From the NCBI GenBank assembly GCA_050124735.1, contig JASFEQ010000325.1:1-5220 (forward strand): DNA of 5,220 bases. Direction: 5' to 3'. The position numbers were made by a program, and so were the translations under genes. Below the pieces are notes generated by a model. That model was not told the DNA's origin. It searched no databases and saw only the letters and a program-made list of their open reading frames with translations. The DNA is from JASFEQ01 sp050124735. Lineage in GTDB: Bacteria > Desulfobacterota > DSM-4660 > Desulfatiglandales > HGW-15. This document shows, piece after piece, positions 1 to 3,846 of the stretch. Every line of letters starts with the position of its first letter. Positions within the stretch are counted from its first letter, which is position 1.

Positions 1-420
1 AGGAACAAAGCAAAAACCTAGAATATCGTTGCCTTCCGCATCCTTTTGCATCACGTCTATGTCCAGCTCTACTTCCTGTCCCATTTTAAACGTTCCTGCC
101 TCAGCACCCAATAATCGGGTCCATATCCTGACCCCTTCTGGTAGCTCCACACGGGCAAGATCAAAAGGCACTGGTCCCTGATACCACTGAGGCAGGGGTA
201 ACATAATCGTGGTAAAGCTCCAGACTTTGCCCCGACGGCTCAGTTTAATCTCGTCCATTTTTTGATTCTGGCAGTTAACGCAAACCGGATTTACAGGGAA
301 AAAAACCTCTCCGCAATTGGGACACTTACTGCCAATCAATTGTGGTTTCTCATCGGGAGATGAAGGCGTACTCCATAAACCCTCCCGGCAGGGTATCTGC
401 GTTTTGCTATCCGTTGTCAT
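1..420 (-). CDS. Zn-ribbon / OB-fold (DUF35) acyl-CoA-associated protein, C-terminus cut by window edge
   Basis: Reading leftward from ATG at 420-418, the frame stays open for 140 codons to the window edge. Residues 33-50 are a rubredoxin-like zinc ribbon, CPNCGEVFFPVNPVCVNC, with Cys33, Cys36, Cys47 and Cys50 as ligands. From about residue 60 to the edge it reads as an OB-fold: GKVWSFTTIMLP, then PVPFDLARVELPEGVRIWTR and a late MGQEVEL strand. This order defines the DUF35 family. Members usually sit beside thiolases, HMG-CoA synthase-like enzymes or acyl-CoA hydro-lyases and act as small accessory subunits that help bind the CoA substrate. The partner gene would lie outside this window. Family members are about 130-150 residues and end in an aromatic-Phe-Pro stretch, so GFCFVP at the edge suggests only a few residues are missing. 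AAGGAGGT at 432-425 lies 4 nt before the ATG and fixes the start. About 30 residues precede the ribbon. The family assignment is firm; the pathway is unknown. Confidence 0.9.
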   Translation of the reverse strand, partial: MTTDSKTQIPCREGLWSTPSSPDEKPQLIGSKCPNCGEVFFPVNPVCVNCQNQKMDEIKLSRRGKVWSFTTIMLPLPQWYQGPVPFDLARVELPEGVRIWTRLLGAEAGTFKMGQEVELDIDVMQKDAEGNDILGFCFVP

Positions 421-442
421 CCTTACCTCCTTTATCCATTTT

Positions 443-457
443 TATAAGGGCCTTATA
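443..457 (-). promoter_or_regulatory. 15-bp perfect palindrome upstream of the DUF35 gene, possible operator
   Basis: TATAAGG-g-CCTTATA is a perfect inverted repeat with a single central base. It lies 22 bp upstream of the DUF35 ATG and just outside its Shine-Dalgarno. On the minus strand it contains TATAAG, which could be a -10 element, although no good -35 is found at normal distance. Repressors of acyl-CoA operons often bind short palindromes over the promoter, so an operator role is plausible. It is inferred from position and symmetry only. Confidence 0.35.
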
Positions 458-747
458 TTAATGTGATGTAAAACAACAGGTGCGTCTAGTCGGGCTAATC
501 TTGGCGTGTATTCGCATTTATCAATACTCTAATAGCTTGTCAAATTAAAATCTTAAGGGCGTTCAGACGTTGGCCAAATCGCAACTTGTTGTTTTGCTAT
601 GCAAGCATTTCCCTTTTTTGTTATTCGGATGAAAAGCTCTCCAGCAACACAAATCCATTCAAATACCAGGGATTGTTTAATTTTTTAACACCTTTGCCTA
701 TTACAATACACAAAAACATAAACGCCCTCCCCCGCCCCAATATCCAA
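458..747. other. Non-coding stretch, nothing recognised
   Basis: AT-rich intergenic DNA between the divergent DUF35 gene and the small membrane protein gene. A 62-codon frame opening with TTG at 586 lacks a ribosome binding site and its translation has no recognisable features. Only tiny palindromes such as TTGCtatGCAA (594-604) are present. I see no RNA gene or terminator. Confidence 0.5.
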
Positions 748-776
748 TTGAGACCAACCCATCGAAATCATTAAAT
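748..776 (+). promoter_or_regulatory. Candidate sigma70-like promoter for the small membrane protein gene
   Basis: TTGAGA (748-753), 17 bp, then TTAAAT (771-776). The -35 matches the consensus at 5 of 6 positions and the -10 at 4 of 6. Transcription would start near 783 and give a leader of about 140 nt that includes the inverted repeats at 831-912. The -10 is weak and the surrounding DNA is AT-rich, so this could be chance. Confidence 0.3.
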
Positions 777-830
777 AAAAATCCATTCCACCAATCTGGT
801 ATGAGTTTTGCTTTTACTAGGGTTGATTCC

Positions 831-912
831 TTAGGATTTTCATTTTTCTCCTTTTCTCTCAACGGCTCAGGCACATGTAAACGCAGCCCGTTGCGATGAG
901 AAAATGTCCTAA
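831..912 (+). promoter_or_regulatory. Possible structured 5' leader before the small membrane protein gene
   Basis: Three nested complementary segments fold onto one another. TTAGGA (831-836) pairs with TCCTAA (907-912). TTTTCTC (844-850, or a second copy at 852-858) pairs with GAGAAAA (898-904). CAACGGCT (860-867) pairs with AGCCCGTTG (885-893) with one bulged C. The structure ends 2 nt before the GGAGG at 915-919. CC at 829-830 could also pair with the first GG of that site and partly hide it. It matches no riboswitch or leader I recognise. There is no T-tract after it, so an intrinsic terminator is unlikely. The pairings are visible in the sequence; the regulatory role is inferred. Confidence 0.4.
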
Positions 913-914
913 AT

Positions 915-920
915 GGAGGA
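915..920 (+). promoter_or_regulatory. Shine-Dalgarno that selects the start at 925
   Basis: GGAGGA overlaps an in-frame upstream ATG at 913 and sits 4 nt before the ATG at 925. The upstream ATG has no ribosome binding site of its own, so translation should begin at 925. Confidence 0.75.
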
Positions 921-924
921 TAAA

Positions 925-1272
925 ATGAAAGATTACATCAAATTCTTCATAGTCTTCTTTTTTGTGTGGTGCGCTTTTCTAAGCACTGCCAGGCCCTATT
1001 GGAACAAGTATTGGCTTGAGTTGCAGTTAGAAGCTGCATCCGTATACGGGACCAAAAACAGTATTGAGGACACAAGAAATTTCTTGAGCGATAAGATGGA
1101 GGATGAAGGCTTTAGCTTTAAAGGGGATGATTTCATCATTGAAAAAGATGAAAACAACAAGGTCTCTATAAAGCTCACATACTCGGATGAAATAGGTATT
1201 TTCGGTTTGACCTTAAAAGAACTCAAATTCACAGTGGAAAGAAGTTCATACGAGGTGAAGGAATACTATTAA
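925..1272 (+). CDS. Small single-pass membrane-anchored protein, possibly DUF4845-like
   Basis: 115 residues from ATG 925, chosen because the Shine-Dalgarno at 915-920 fits this start and not the in-frame ATG at 913. Residues 5-22 (IKFFIVFFFVWCAFLSTA) form one hydrophobic segment after a Lys-containing N-terminus. This suits a signal anchor or uncleaved signal, with the rest of the protein in the periplasm. No lipobox is visible. The soluble part is rich in charged residues. It carries a likely helix (SIEDTRNFLSDKMEDEGF, about 46-63) followed by alternating strand-like segments (DDFIIEKDENNKVSIKLTYS and later FGLTLKELKFTVE). This order of membrane segment, aromatic-rich 'PYWNKYW' helix, helix and two strands resembles DUF4845 and related small envelope proteins of unknown function, but I cannot confirm membership. 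The function is unknown. It is probably transcribed alone or with the ORF at 1336, which begins 63 bp after its stop. Confidence 0.8.
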   Translation: MKDYIKFFIVFFFVWCAFLSTARPYWNKYWLELQLEAASVYGTKNSIEDTRNFLSDKMEDEGFSFKGDDFIIEKDENNKVSIKLTYSDEIGIFGLTLKELKFTVERSSYEVKEYY

Positions 1273-1335
1273 ATCTTCCCGTTGAGGGATGACCTCGATT
1301 CTTTCCTTATTCCAATATGGGTATGGTAAAAACTA

Positions 1336-1551
1336 ATGAAGCAAAGTGATGATTTCATGATCGTCATCAAAGTGGAGCACGATCCGATAGATGGGATCGT
1401 TTGGCGGTGGTGGGCCGACAGACAGTATTTCCGCTTTGATGATGACGTATCCAAAGAAATCAATAGCAAACTGAGGGACTATTTTCTTCAACTTATGGCT
1501 GAAGAAGGGTTGCTTGTAAAAAGAGACCAGCCAGCATTCGGCCTGAATTAA
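1336..1551 (+). CDS. Possible small hypothetical protein, 71 residues
   Basis: The frame runs from ATG 1336 to TAA 1551 and encodes a protein of ordinary composition. An N-terminal strand-like segment (MIVIKVEHDPIDGIVWRWW) is followed by an aromatic/acidic stretch (DRQYFRFDDDV) and an amphipathic helix (about 40-59, EINSKLRDYFLQLMAEEGLL). There are no membrane segments, metal motifs or family signatures that I recognise. The ribosome binding site is poor: only a GGTATGG stretch lies upstream. An internal Met at residue 8 is an alternative start with no better site. An 85-codon frame on the opposite strand (1590-1333) overlaps it but translates to a less protein-like sequence. The ORF lies 63 bp after the small membrane protein gene, so the two could share a transcript. 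It may be a real small gene or a chance ORF. Confidence 0.45.
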   Translation: MKQSDDFMIVIKVEHDPIDGIVWRWWADRQYFRFDDDVSKEINSKLRDYFLQLMAEEGLLVKRDQPAFGLN

Positions 1552-1780
1552 TGGAAAAGAGTGCCCTCCCATCGGCAAAGCGCTGGCCATGGGAACCAGT
1601 CATCGGGTAACTGTACCACCGCCCTCCCCCATAAATGCCTGCTATCGTTTTTTTTGACAATCAGCCTGAAAATTGACTCCTGTTTCTTCCTCCCACCCCC
1701 TTTCTGGATTTTCGAAAATGCACACCTCCCTCATGATAAGGAGTTGCTCTTCTGGTTGAAGAAAAGAAGAGATTGTGGGT
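1552..1780. other. Non-coding stretch, nothing recognised
   Basis: The intergenic region upstream of the TerB-like gene begins here. It includes an eight-T run (1648-1655) without a preceding hairpin, so it is not a convincing terminator. A TTGACA at 1654-1659 has no matching -10. Frames crossing the region lack ribosome binding sites and protein-like composition. Confidence 0.5.
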
Positions 1781-1805
1781 TGATGAGCGGGTTAAAATGA
1801 TGAGC
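1781..1805 (+). promoter_or_regulatory. Direct repeat TGATGAGC x2 upstream of the -35 box
   Basis: TGATGAGC occurs at 1781-1788 and again at 1798-1805, a 17-bp start-to-start distance. The second copy ends 3 bp before the -35 hexamer at 1809. Two direct half-sites at this place could bind an activator. An 8-bp repeat could also be chance. Confidence 0.3.
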
Positions 1806-1808
1806 AAA

Positions 1809-1838
1809 TTGACTTAGAGAAGTTCGTTCTGTCATAAT
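1809..1838 (+). promoter_or_regulatory. Sigma70-like promoter for the TerB-like gene
   Basis: TTGACT (1809-1814) and CATAAT (1833-1838) are separated by 18 bp. Each hexamer matches the consensus at 5 of 6 positions. Transcription would begin near 1845, giving a leader of about 70 nt before the ATG at 1917. This is the best-looking promoter in the window. Confidence 0.6.
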
Positions 1839-1916
1839 ATAGGAGTCTGCAAGTTGATCTTTCGATCCATTTAAAACCATCCTCAGCTCAGGAGTGAAGT
1901 AAGGGGGAATCATTTG

Positions 1917-2372
1917 ATGACCAAGGAAGAAAAACTGCTCTATTTGTCAAATGTTGTTTTTATTGCGGGGACTGATCAAATCATTAGCGATGCCGAAGCA
2001 AAGGCCATTGAGATCGTGCGCCAACAAATCGGTGCCAGCGAAGGGGATTTGAAGAAGGCCCTTCACACTGTTAGCCATGGTAACCACCGACTAACGCCCT
2101 TTGGGCGGTTCTCAGACAAAGTGCGAAACCTTGAAGATATGATTCTCGTGGCCATATCTGATGGAGAAATCTCAAAGTCTGAAAAACCTGAAATACTCAC
2201 CTTCGCAAAAACAGTAAAAATCTCCCAGGATCAAATCACTGAGATACTGTCTGAAGCCAAACTTCGAATGAAGTCACAGAAAACCACTTTGACCTGTACT
2301 TCGTGTGAAAAAGAAATACCCCCTGATTCAATTTTTTGCTCTGAATGTGGCCACAGAGTTGTATCATCATAG
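1917..2372 (+). CDS. TerB-like domain protein with C-terminal zinc ribbon
   Basis: 151 residues from ATG 1917. AGGGGGA at 1902-1908 lies 8 nt upstream and fits this start better than the in-frame TTG at 1914. Residues 1-118 are helical and carry two related acidic motifs, D20-QIIS-DAE27 and S81-DGEISKSE89. These match the paired 'D-G-x-I-S-x-x-E' signature of the TerB (tellurite-resistance B / DjlA N-terminal) fold, whose acidic residues can bind metal. Residues 127-144 are a zinc ribbon with ligands Cys127, Cys130, Cys141 and Cys144 (CTSCEKEIPPDSIFCSEC), followed by GHRV. No membrane segment or signal peptide is seen, so it should be cytoplasmic. TerB-fold proteins are widespread and often linked to stress or envelope signalling. 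The attached zinc ribbon suggests a scaffold or sensor that binds a partner. No other ter gene is adjacent, so tellurite resistance should not be assumed. It has its own promoter and appears monocistronic. The domain call is fairly sure; the function is unknown. Confidence 0.85.
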   Translation: MTKEEKLLYLSNVVFIAGTDQIISDAEAKAIEIVRQQIGASEGDLKKALHTVSHGNHRLTPFGRFSDKVRNLEDMILVAISDGEISKSEKPEILTFAKTVKISQDQITEILSEAKLRMKSQKTTLTCTSCEKEIPPDSIFCSECGHRVVSS

Positions 2373-2561
2373 CCCTTGACGCATTCTTCCATCATAGCTA
2401 CCGCGTGCCACCAATCGGTTGCCGCCTCACCACTCCCGGGCAGACGCCTTCTTTCAACCCCCCAATCCACCCATCAATGGATATAAGCACTTACCAATAA
2501 GTAGAACTTAATTTCCCCAAAAAATAAGGGATTTCGAACCCCAAAATCAGGGTTCCCCGGA
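2373..2561. other. Non-coding stretch with weak inverted repeats
   Basis: This follows the TerB-like gene. It contains small stems such as ACTTAccaaTAAGT (2489-2502) and GAACCCcaaaatcaGGGTTC near 2535-2554. No stem is followed by a T-run, so no clear terminator for the upstream gene is seen. The sequence GGGATTTCGAACCCC near 2528-2542 looks like a reversed tRNA T-arm but no tRNA body surrounds it. Confidence 0.45.
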
Positions 2562-2591
2562 TTGCTCTCCTTGATGGGATCAGTTTATGAT
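2562..2591 (+). promoter_or_regulatory. Candidate promoter for the pseudopilin gene
   Basis: TTGCTC (2562-2567), 18 bp, then TATGAT (2586-2591). The -10 matches at 5 of 6 positions and the -35 at 4 of 6. The transcript would carry a leader of about 125 nt that includes the GC-rich hairpin at 2612-2655. The assignment rests on hexamer match and spacing only. Confidence 0.35.
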
Positions 2592-2611
2592 ACTGCGCCT
2601 CTCCCCGATAC

Positions 2612-2688
2612 CCTGGCCCGTCCGCCTCGCCTGCGCGAGAGCAATGACGGGCAGGTGGCGGCAGGCCTGGCTGGAGGGCGGGCAGGTG
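2612..2688. repeat. GC-rich palindromic repeat block with strong hairpin
   Basis: CCT-g-GCCCGTC (2612-2622) pairs with GACGGGC-AGG (2646-2655) as ten base pairs with one bulged G. Inside it CTCGC (2626-2630) pairs with GCGAG (2635-2639) around a 4-nt loop. The block continues with a perfect 8-bp palindrome CAGGCCTG. It also holds two copies of CGGGCAGGTG (2648-2657 and 2679-2688) spaced 31 bp apart. Its base composition is far more GC-rich than its flanks. This is typical of dispersed REP-like intergenic elements. It lies immediately upstream of the pseudopilin gene, so it would form part of that gene's leader if the promoter at 2562-2591 is used. Confidence 0.6.
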
Positions 2689-2710
2689 TAAAGGACAAAT
2701 AGATTTGCGT

Positions 2711-2716
2711 AGGTGA
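2711..2716 (+). promoter_or_regulatory. Shine-Dalgarno that selects the start at 2722
   Basis: AGGTGA lies 5 nt before ATG 2722. It overlaps an in-frame GTG at 2713 that has no site of its own, so the ATG is the likely start. That start also gives a normal short pilin leader. Confidence 0.7.
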
Positions 2717-2721
2717 GCATT

Positions 2722-3303
2722 ATGAAGCACACCGAACAAGGGACCACGGTTCAGGAGGTCATCGTCACATTAGGTATACTCTCTATCCTGGCATCAGTTG
2801 GGGGATATGGTTTGAGCCAGATTCTACCCAACTACCGCCTGTCAAGCGCCGCGAGATCCCTTTTATTTCACATTCAGGAGGCCAGGTCTCGTGCCGCTTT
2901 CCAAGCCACCATCTGTTACCTTGACTTTGATCCTGACGGCGACGGGGATGTGGGACCCGGGCGATGTGTGCTCTGGAAGGACCTGGACAATAACAGGCAA
3001 AAAGACCCACAGGAAAAAGAAGAGCCCAGTTTTGGGCTCAAAGAGTTTCCAAACGTCCATTTTAAGGCCTATCCCTCTGAACTGGGTGGACCCATGCGCG
3101 GGCCAAACAATACTGAAATTGACGCTGGTGGCGGTGACGGGGTCAGCTTTGCCGGGAATCGCATAAAATTCAATCCCACGGGGACGTGCACCAGCGGAAC
3201 CGTTTATCTCCACAATCAGAAGGGCCAGACCTATGCCATCCGGCTTCGCTACAATGGACTTGTTCAGCTCTGGCGCCATAATGGAGTCCAGTGGGAGAGA
3301 TAG
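2722..3303 (+). CDS. GspH/FimT-type pseudopilin (type IV pilin-like), isolated gene
   Basis: 193 residues from ATG 2722. The first seven residues, MKHTEQG, are a class III leader ending in Gly7. Prepilin peptidase would cut before Thr8, leaving TTVQEVIVTLGILSILASVG, with the conserved Glu at mature position 5 (Glu12) and a hydrophobic helix to about residue 35. The helix continues as SSAARSLLFHIQEARSRAAF (41-60), typical of GspH/FimT minor pilins. A C-terminal beta region has the family-like FNPTGTCTSGTVYL followed by NGLVQLW. Between them lie two acidic loops: DFDPDGDGD (68-76), and a second spanning residues 87-98 with Asp87, Asp89, Asn91, Gln93, Asp95 and Glu98 in EF-hand-like spacing. These suggest calcium binding. 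Cys65 and Cys82 flank the first loop and may form a disulfide. The protein would sit in the inner membrane and initiate or prime a type IV pilus or type II secretion pseudopilus. No other pilin, prepilin peptidase or ATPase gene is adjacent, so the partner machinery must be elsewhere. Confidence 0.88.
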   Translation: MKHTEQGTTVQEVIVTLGILSILASVGGYGLSQILPNYRLSSAARSLLFHIQEARSRAAFQATICYLDFDPDGDGDVGPGRCVLWKDLDNNRQKDPQEKEEPSFGLKEFPNVHFKAYPSELGGPMRGPNNTEIDAGGGDGVSFAGNRIKFNPTGTCTSGTVYLHNQKGQTYAIRLRYNGLVQLWRHNGVQWER

Positions 3304-3341
3304 GGGTGTCTTAATTGCCGACCCAAAAGCGGCTAAGTATA

Positions 3342-3360
3342 TCTCTCGCAGAGACCGCAG
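3342..3360. repeat. 'CTCTCGCAGAGACCGCAG' dispersed-repeat fragment
   Basis: TCTCT-cgc-AGAGA (3342-3354) is a small hairpin followed by CCGCAG. The wording resembles the abundant intergenic repeat of the type 'tctctgcggtctctgcg' found in many environmental bacterial genomes. That resemblance is from memory and only this single copy is present here. Confidence 0.4.
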
Positions 3361-3377
3361 ATTTCAAAGATTACCAT

Positions 3378-3399
3378 CAGGGATCGCTTGAGCGCCCTG
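3378..3399. repeat. Hairpin downstream of the pseudopilin gene
   Basis: CAGGG (3378-3382) pairs with CCCTG (3395-3399) and CGC (3385-3387) pairs with GCG (3392-3394) around a TTGA loop, with a two-base AT bulge on the left. It lies 75 bp after the stop codon. The following bases are TAAAAC, not a T-run, so it is not a standard intrinsic terminator for the plus strand. It could still stabilise a 3' end. Confidence 0.5.
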
Positions 3400-3410
3400 T
3401 AAAACGGAGC

Positions 3411-3434
3411 CTCCCAATGTTATCACATTGGGGG
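3411..3434. repeat. Hairpin CTCCCAATGT / ACATTGGGGG
   Basis: CTCCCAATGT (3411-3420) pairs with ACATTGGGGG (3425-3434) with one T-G wobble and a 4-nt loop. It abuts the next, longer palindrome without a gap and appears to be part of the same structured block. Confidence 0.55.
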
Positions 3435-3496
3435 ATATGGAGAACCGAATAACAACAAATGAGCTAGCTTATTTTTTGTTATTCGCGCCCCCATAT
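3435..3496. repeat. 62-bp near-palindrome, possible MITE-like element or bidirectional terminator
   Basis: The core 3447-3484 is a 38-bp palindrome, GAATAACAA to TTGTTATTC. Of its 19 pairs, one is a mismatch and one a G-T wobble, and AGCTAGCT is at the centre. Outside a 6-nt imperfect section, ATATGG (3435-3440) pairs with CCATAT (3491-3496) about the same axis. The T-run at 3471-3477 lies inside the right arm. It may be a small mobile palindromic element. It may instead be a terminator between the pseudopilin gene and glnS. No flanking target-site duplication is obvious. Confidence 0.65.
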
Positions 3497-3581
3497 AGCT
3501 ACAAGCAATCCTTCCAGTCCATCCTTCTCATCCTGTTAATCCTGTCTAAAACTCTTGTCCTTTGGGTCCGTGTGAGCTTGC

Positions 3582-3607
3582 CCCGCCATAGCCTCGGCGA
3601 CGGCGGG
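3582..3607. repeat. Imperfect palindrome CCCGCC...GGCGGG within the composite repeat
   Basis: CCCGCC (3582-3587) pairs with GGCGGG (3602-3607) and GCC (3591-3593) with GGC (3596-3598), with one T-A pair between two mismatches. It is much richer in GC than the sequence around it, and resembles short CCGCC/GGCGG palindromic units scattered in many bacterial genomes. Confidence 0.55.
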
Positions 3608-3651
3608 TCTGTGGCTAATTATTCTTAAAGAATTAACCGTGTAATCTGTGT

Positions 3652-3668
3652 GTCCTGCGAAGCAGGAC
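3652..3668. repeat. Hairpin GTCCTGC-gaa-GCAGGAC
   Basis: A perfect 7-bp stem with a 3-nt GAA loop. GGAC (3665-3668) can also pair with GTCC at 3673-3676. The core TGCGAAGCA reappears, inverted, in the hairpin at 3729-3743. Confidence 0.55.
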
Positions 3669-3728
3669 CCGCGTCCAAATATTATTCTCATGTTTAATCA
3701 TTAATGCTCACATTTCAACAAACCATAA

Positions 3729-3743
3729 AATTGCTTCGCAATT
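3729..3743. repeat. Hairpin AATTGC-ttc-GCAATT
   Basis: A perfect 6-bp stem with a TTC loop, about 105 bp upstream of glnS. It overlaps the possible -35 element at 3735-3740, so it may be a dispersed palindrome that has been taken up into the promoter region. Confidence 0.45.
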
Positions 3744-3762
3744 CTATAAAATGTGTTATATA
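3735..3762 (+). promoter_or_regulatory. Candidate extended -10 promoter for glnS
   Basis: TTCGCA (3735-3740), 16 bp, then TATATA (3757-3762) preceded by TG at 3754-3755, giving a TGnTATA extended -10. The -35 and -10 each match at 4 of 6 positions. Transcription would begin near 3769 and give a leader of about 78 nt containing a CTTTTC/GAAAAG stem (3764-3782). The region is AT-rich, so other start points are possible. Confidence 0.35.
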
Positions 3763-3846
3763 TCTTTTCACGATCAGAAAAGCCATTTAAATGCTGGGGG
3801 TGATTATTCTTCCATTAAAGAGAGTAATGTGAAGGGAGATTCAAGC

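Larger units (their letters stand above)
3508..3668 (-). repeat. Composite dispersed intergenic repeat with internal palindromes
   Basis: Positions 3508-3547 hold a degenerate 9-bp tandem: ATCCTTCCA, a GTCC spacer, ATCCTTCTC, ATCCTGTTA, ATCCTGTCT. On the minus strand this reads AGACAGGATTAACAGGAT. It is preceded by 'AGCCACAGACCC', 'CACACGGACCC' and 'CACAGATTACACGG' segments. I recall this vocabulary from an intergenic repeat common in Desulfobacterota-type genomes. Two GC-rich palindromes sit within it, at 3582-3607 and 3652-3668, as though inserted. A 66-codon plus-strand frame across it (3428-3628) is not protein-like and is not annotated. Confidence 0.5.

Noticed and set aside
586..774. 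62-codon plus-strand ORF opening with TTG
   Set aside because: There is no ribosome binding site, the composition is low-complexity and no domain is recognisable. It lies in AT-rich intergenic DNA.
1551..1610. 19-codon ORF overlapping the stop of the 71-residue ORF as TAATG
   Set aside because: It has no Shine-Dalgarno and is too short to judge. The overlap can arise by chance.
1648..1659. T-run with TTGACA as terminator or promoter
   Set aside because: No stem precedes the T-run and no -10 element lies 15-19 bp after TTGACA.
1561..1800. 79-codon plus-strand ORF starting at GTG
   Set aside because: It lacks a ribosome binding site, is rich in Pro, Cys and Phe from pyrimidine tracts, and runs through likely promoter-region DNA.
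2528..2545. Minus-strand sequence GGGGTTCGAAATCCC resembling a tRNA T-arm
   Set aside because: The loop is followed by TTATTTTTT with no matching acceptor strand, and no D-arm or anticodon arm is found upstream.
2491..2739. 82-codon minus-strand ORF
   Set aside because: It is the translation of the GC-rich hairpin block and is not protein-like.
2863..3279. 138-codon minus-strand ORF opposite the pseudopilin gene
   Set aside because: The plus-strand frame has a ribosome binding site, pilin leader and family motifs, so the antisense frame is a shadow.
3508..3547. Degenerate tandem repeat as a CRISPR array
   Set aside because: The units are only 9 bp and adjacent, without regular unique spacers of CRISPR length.
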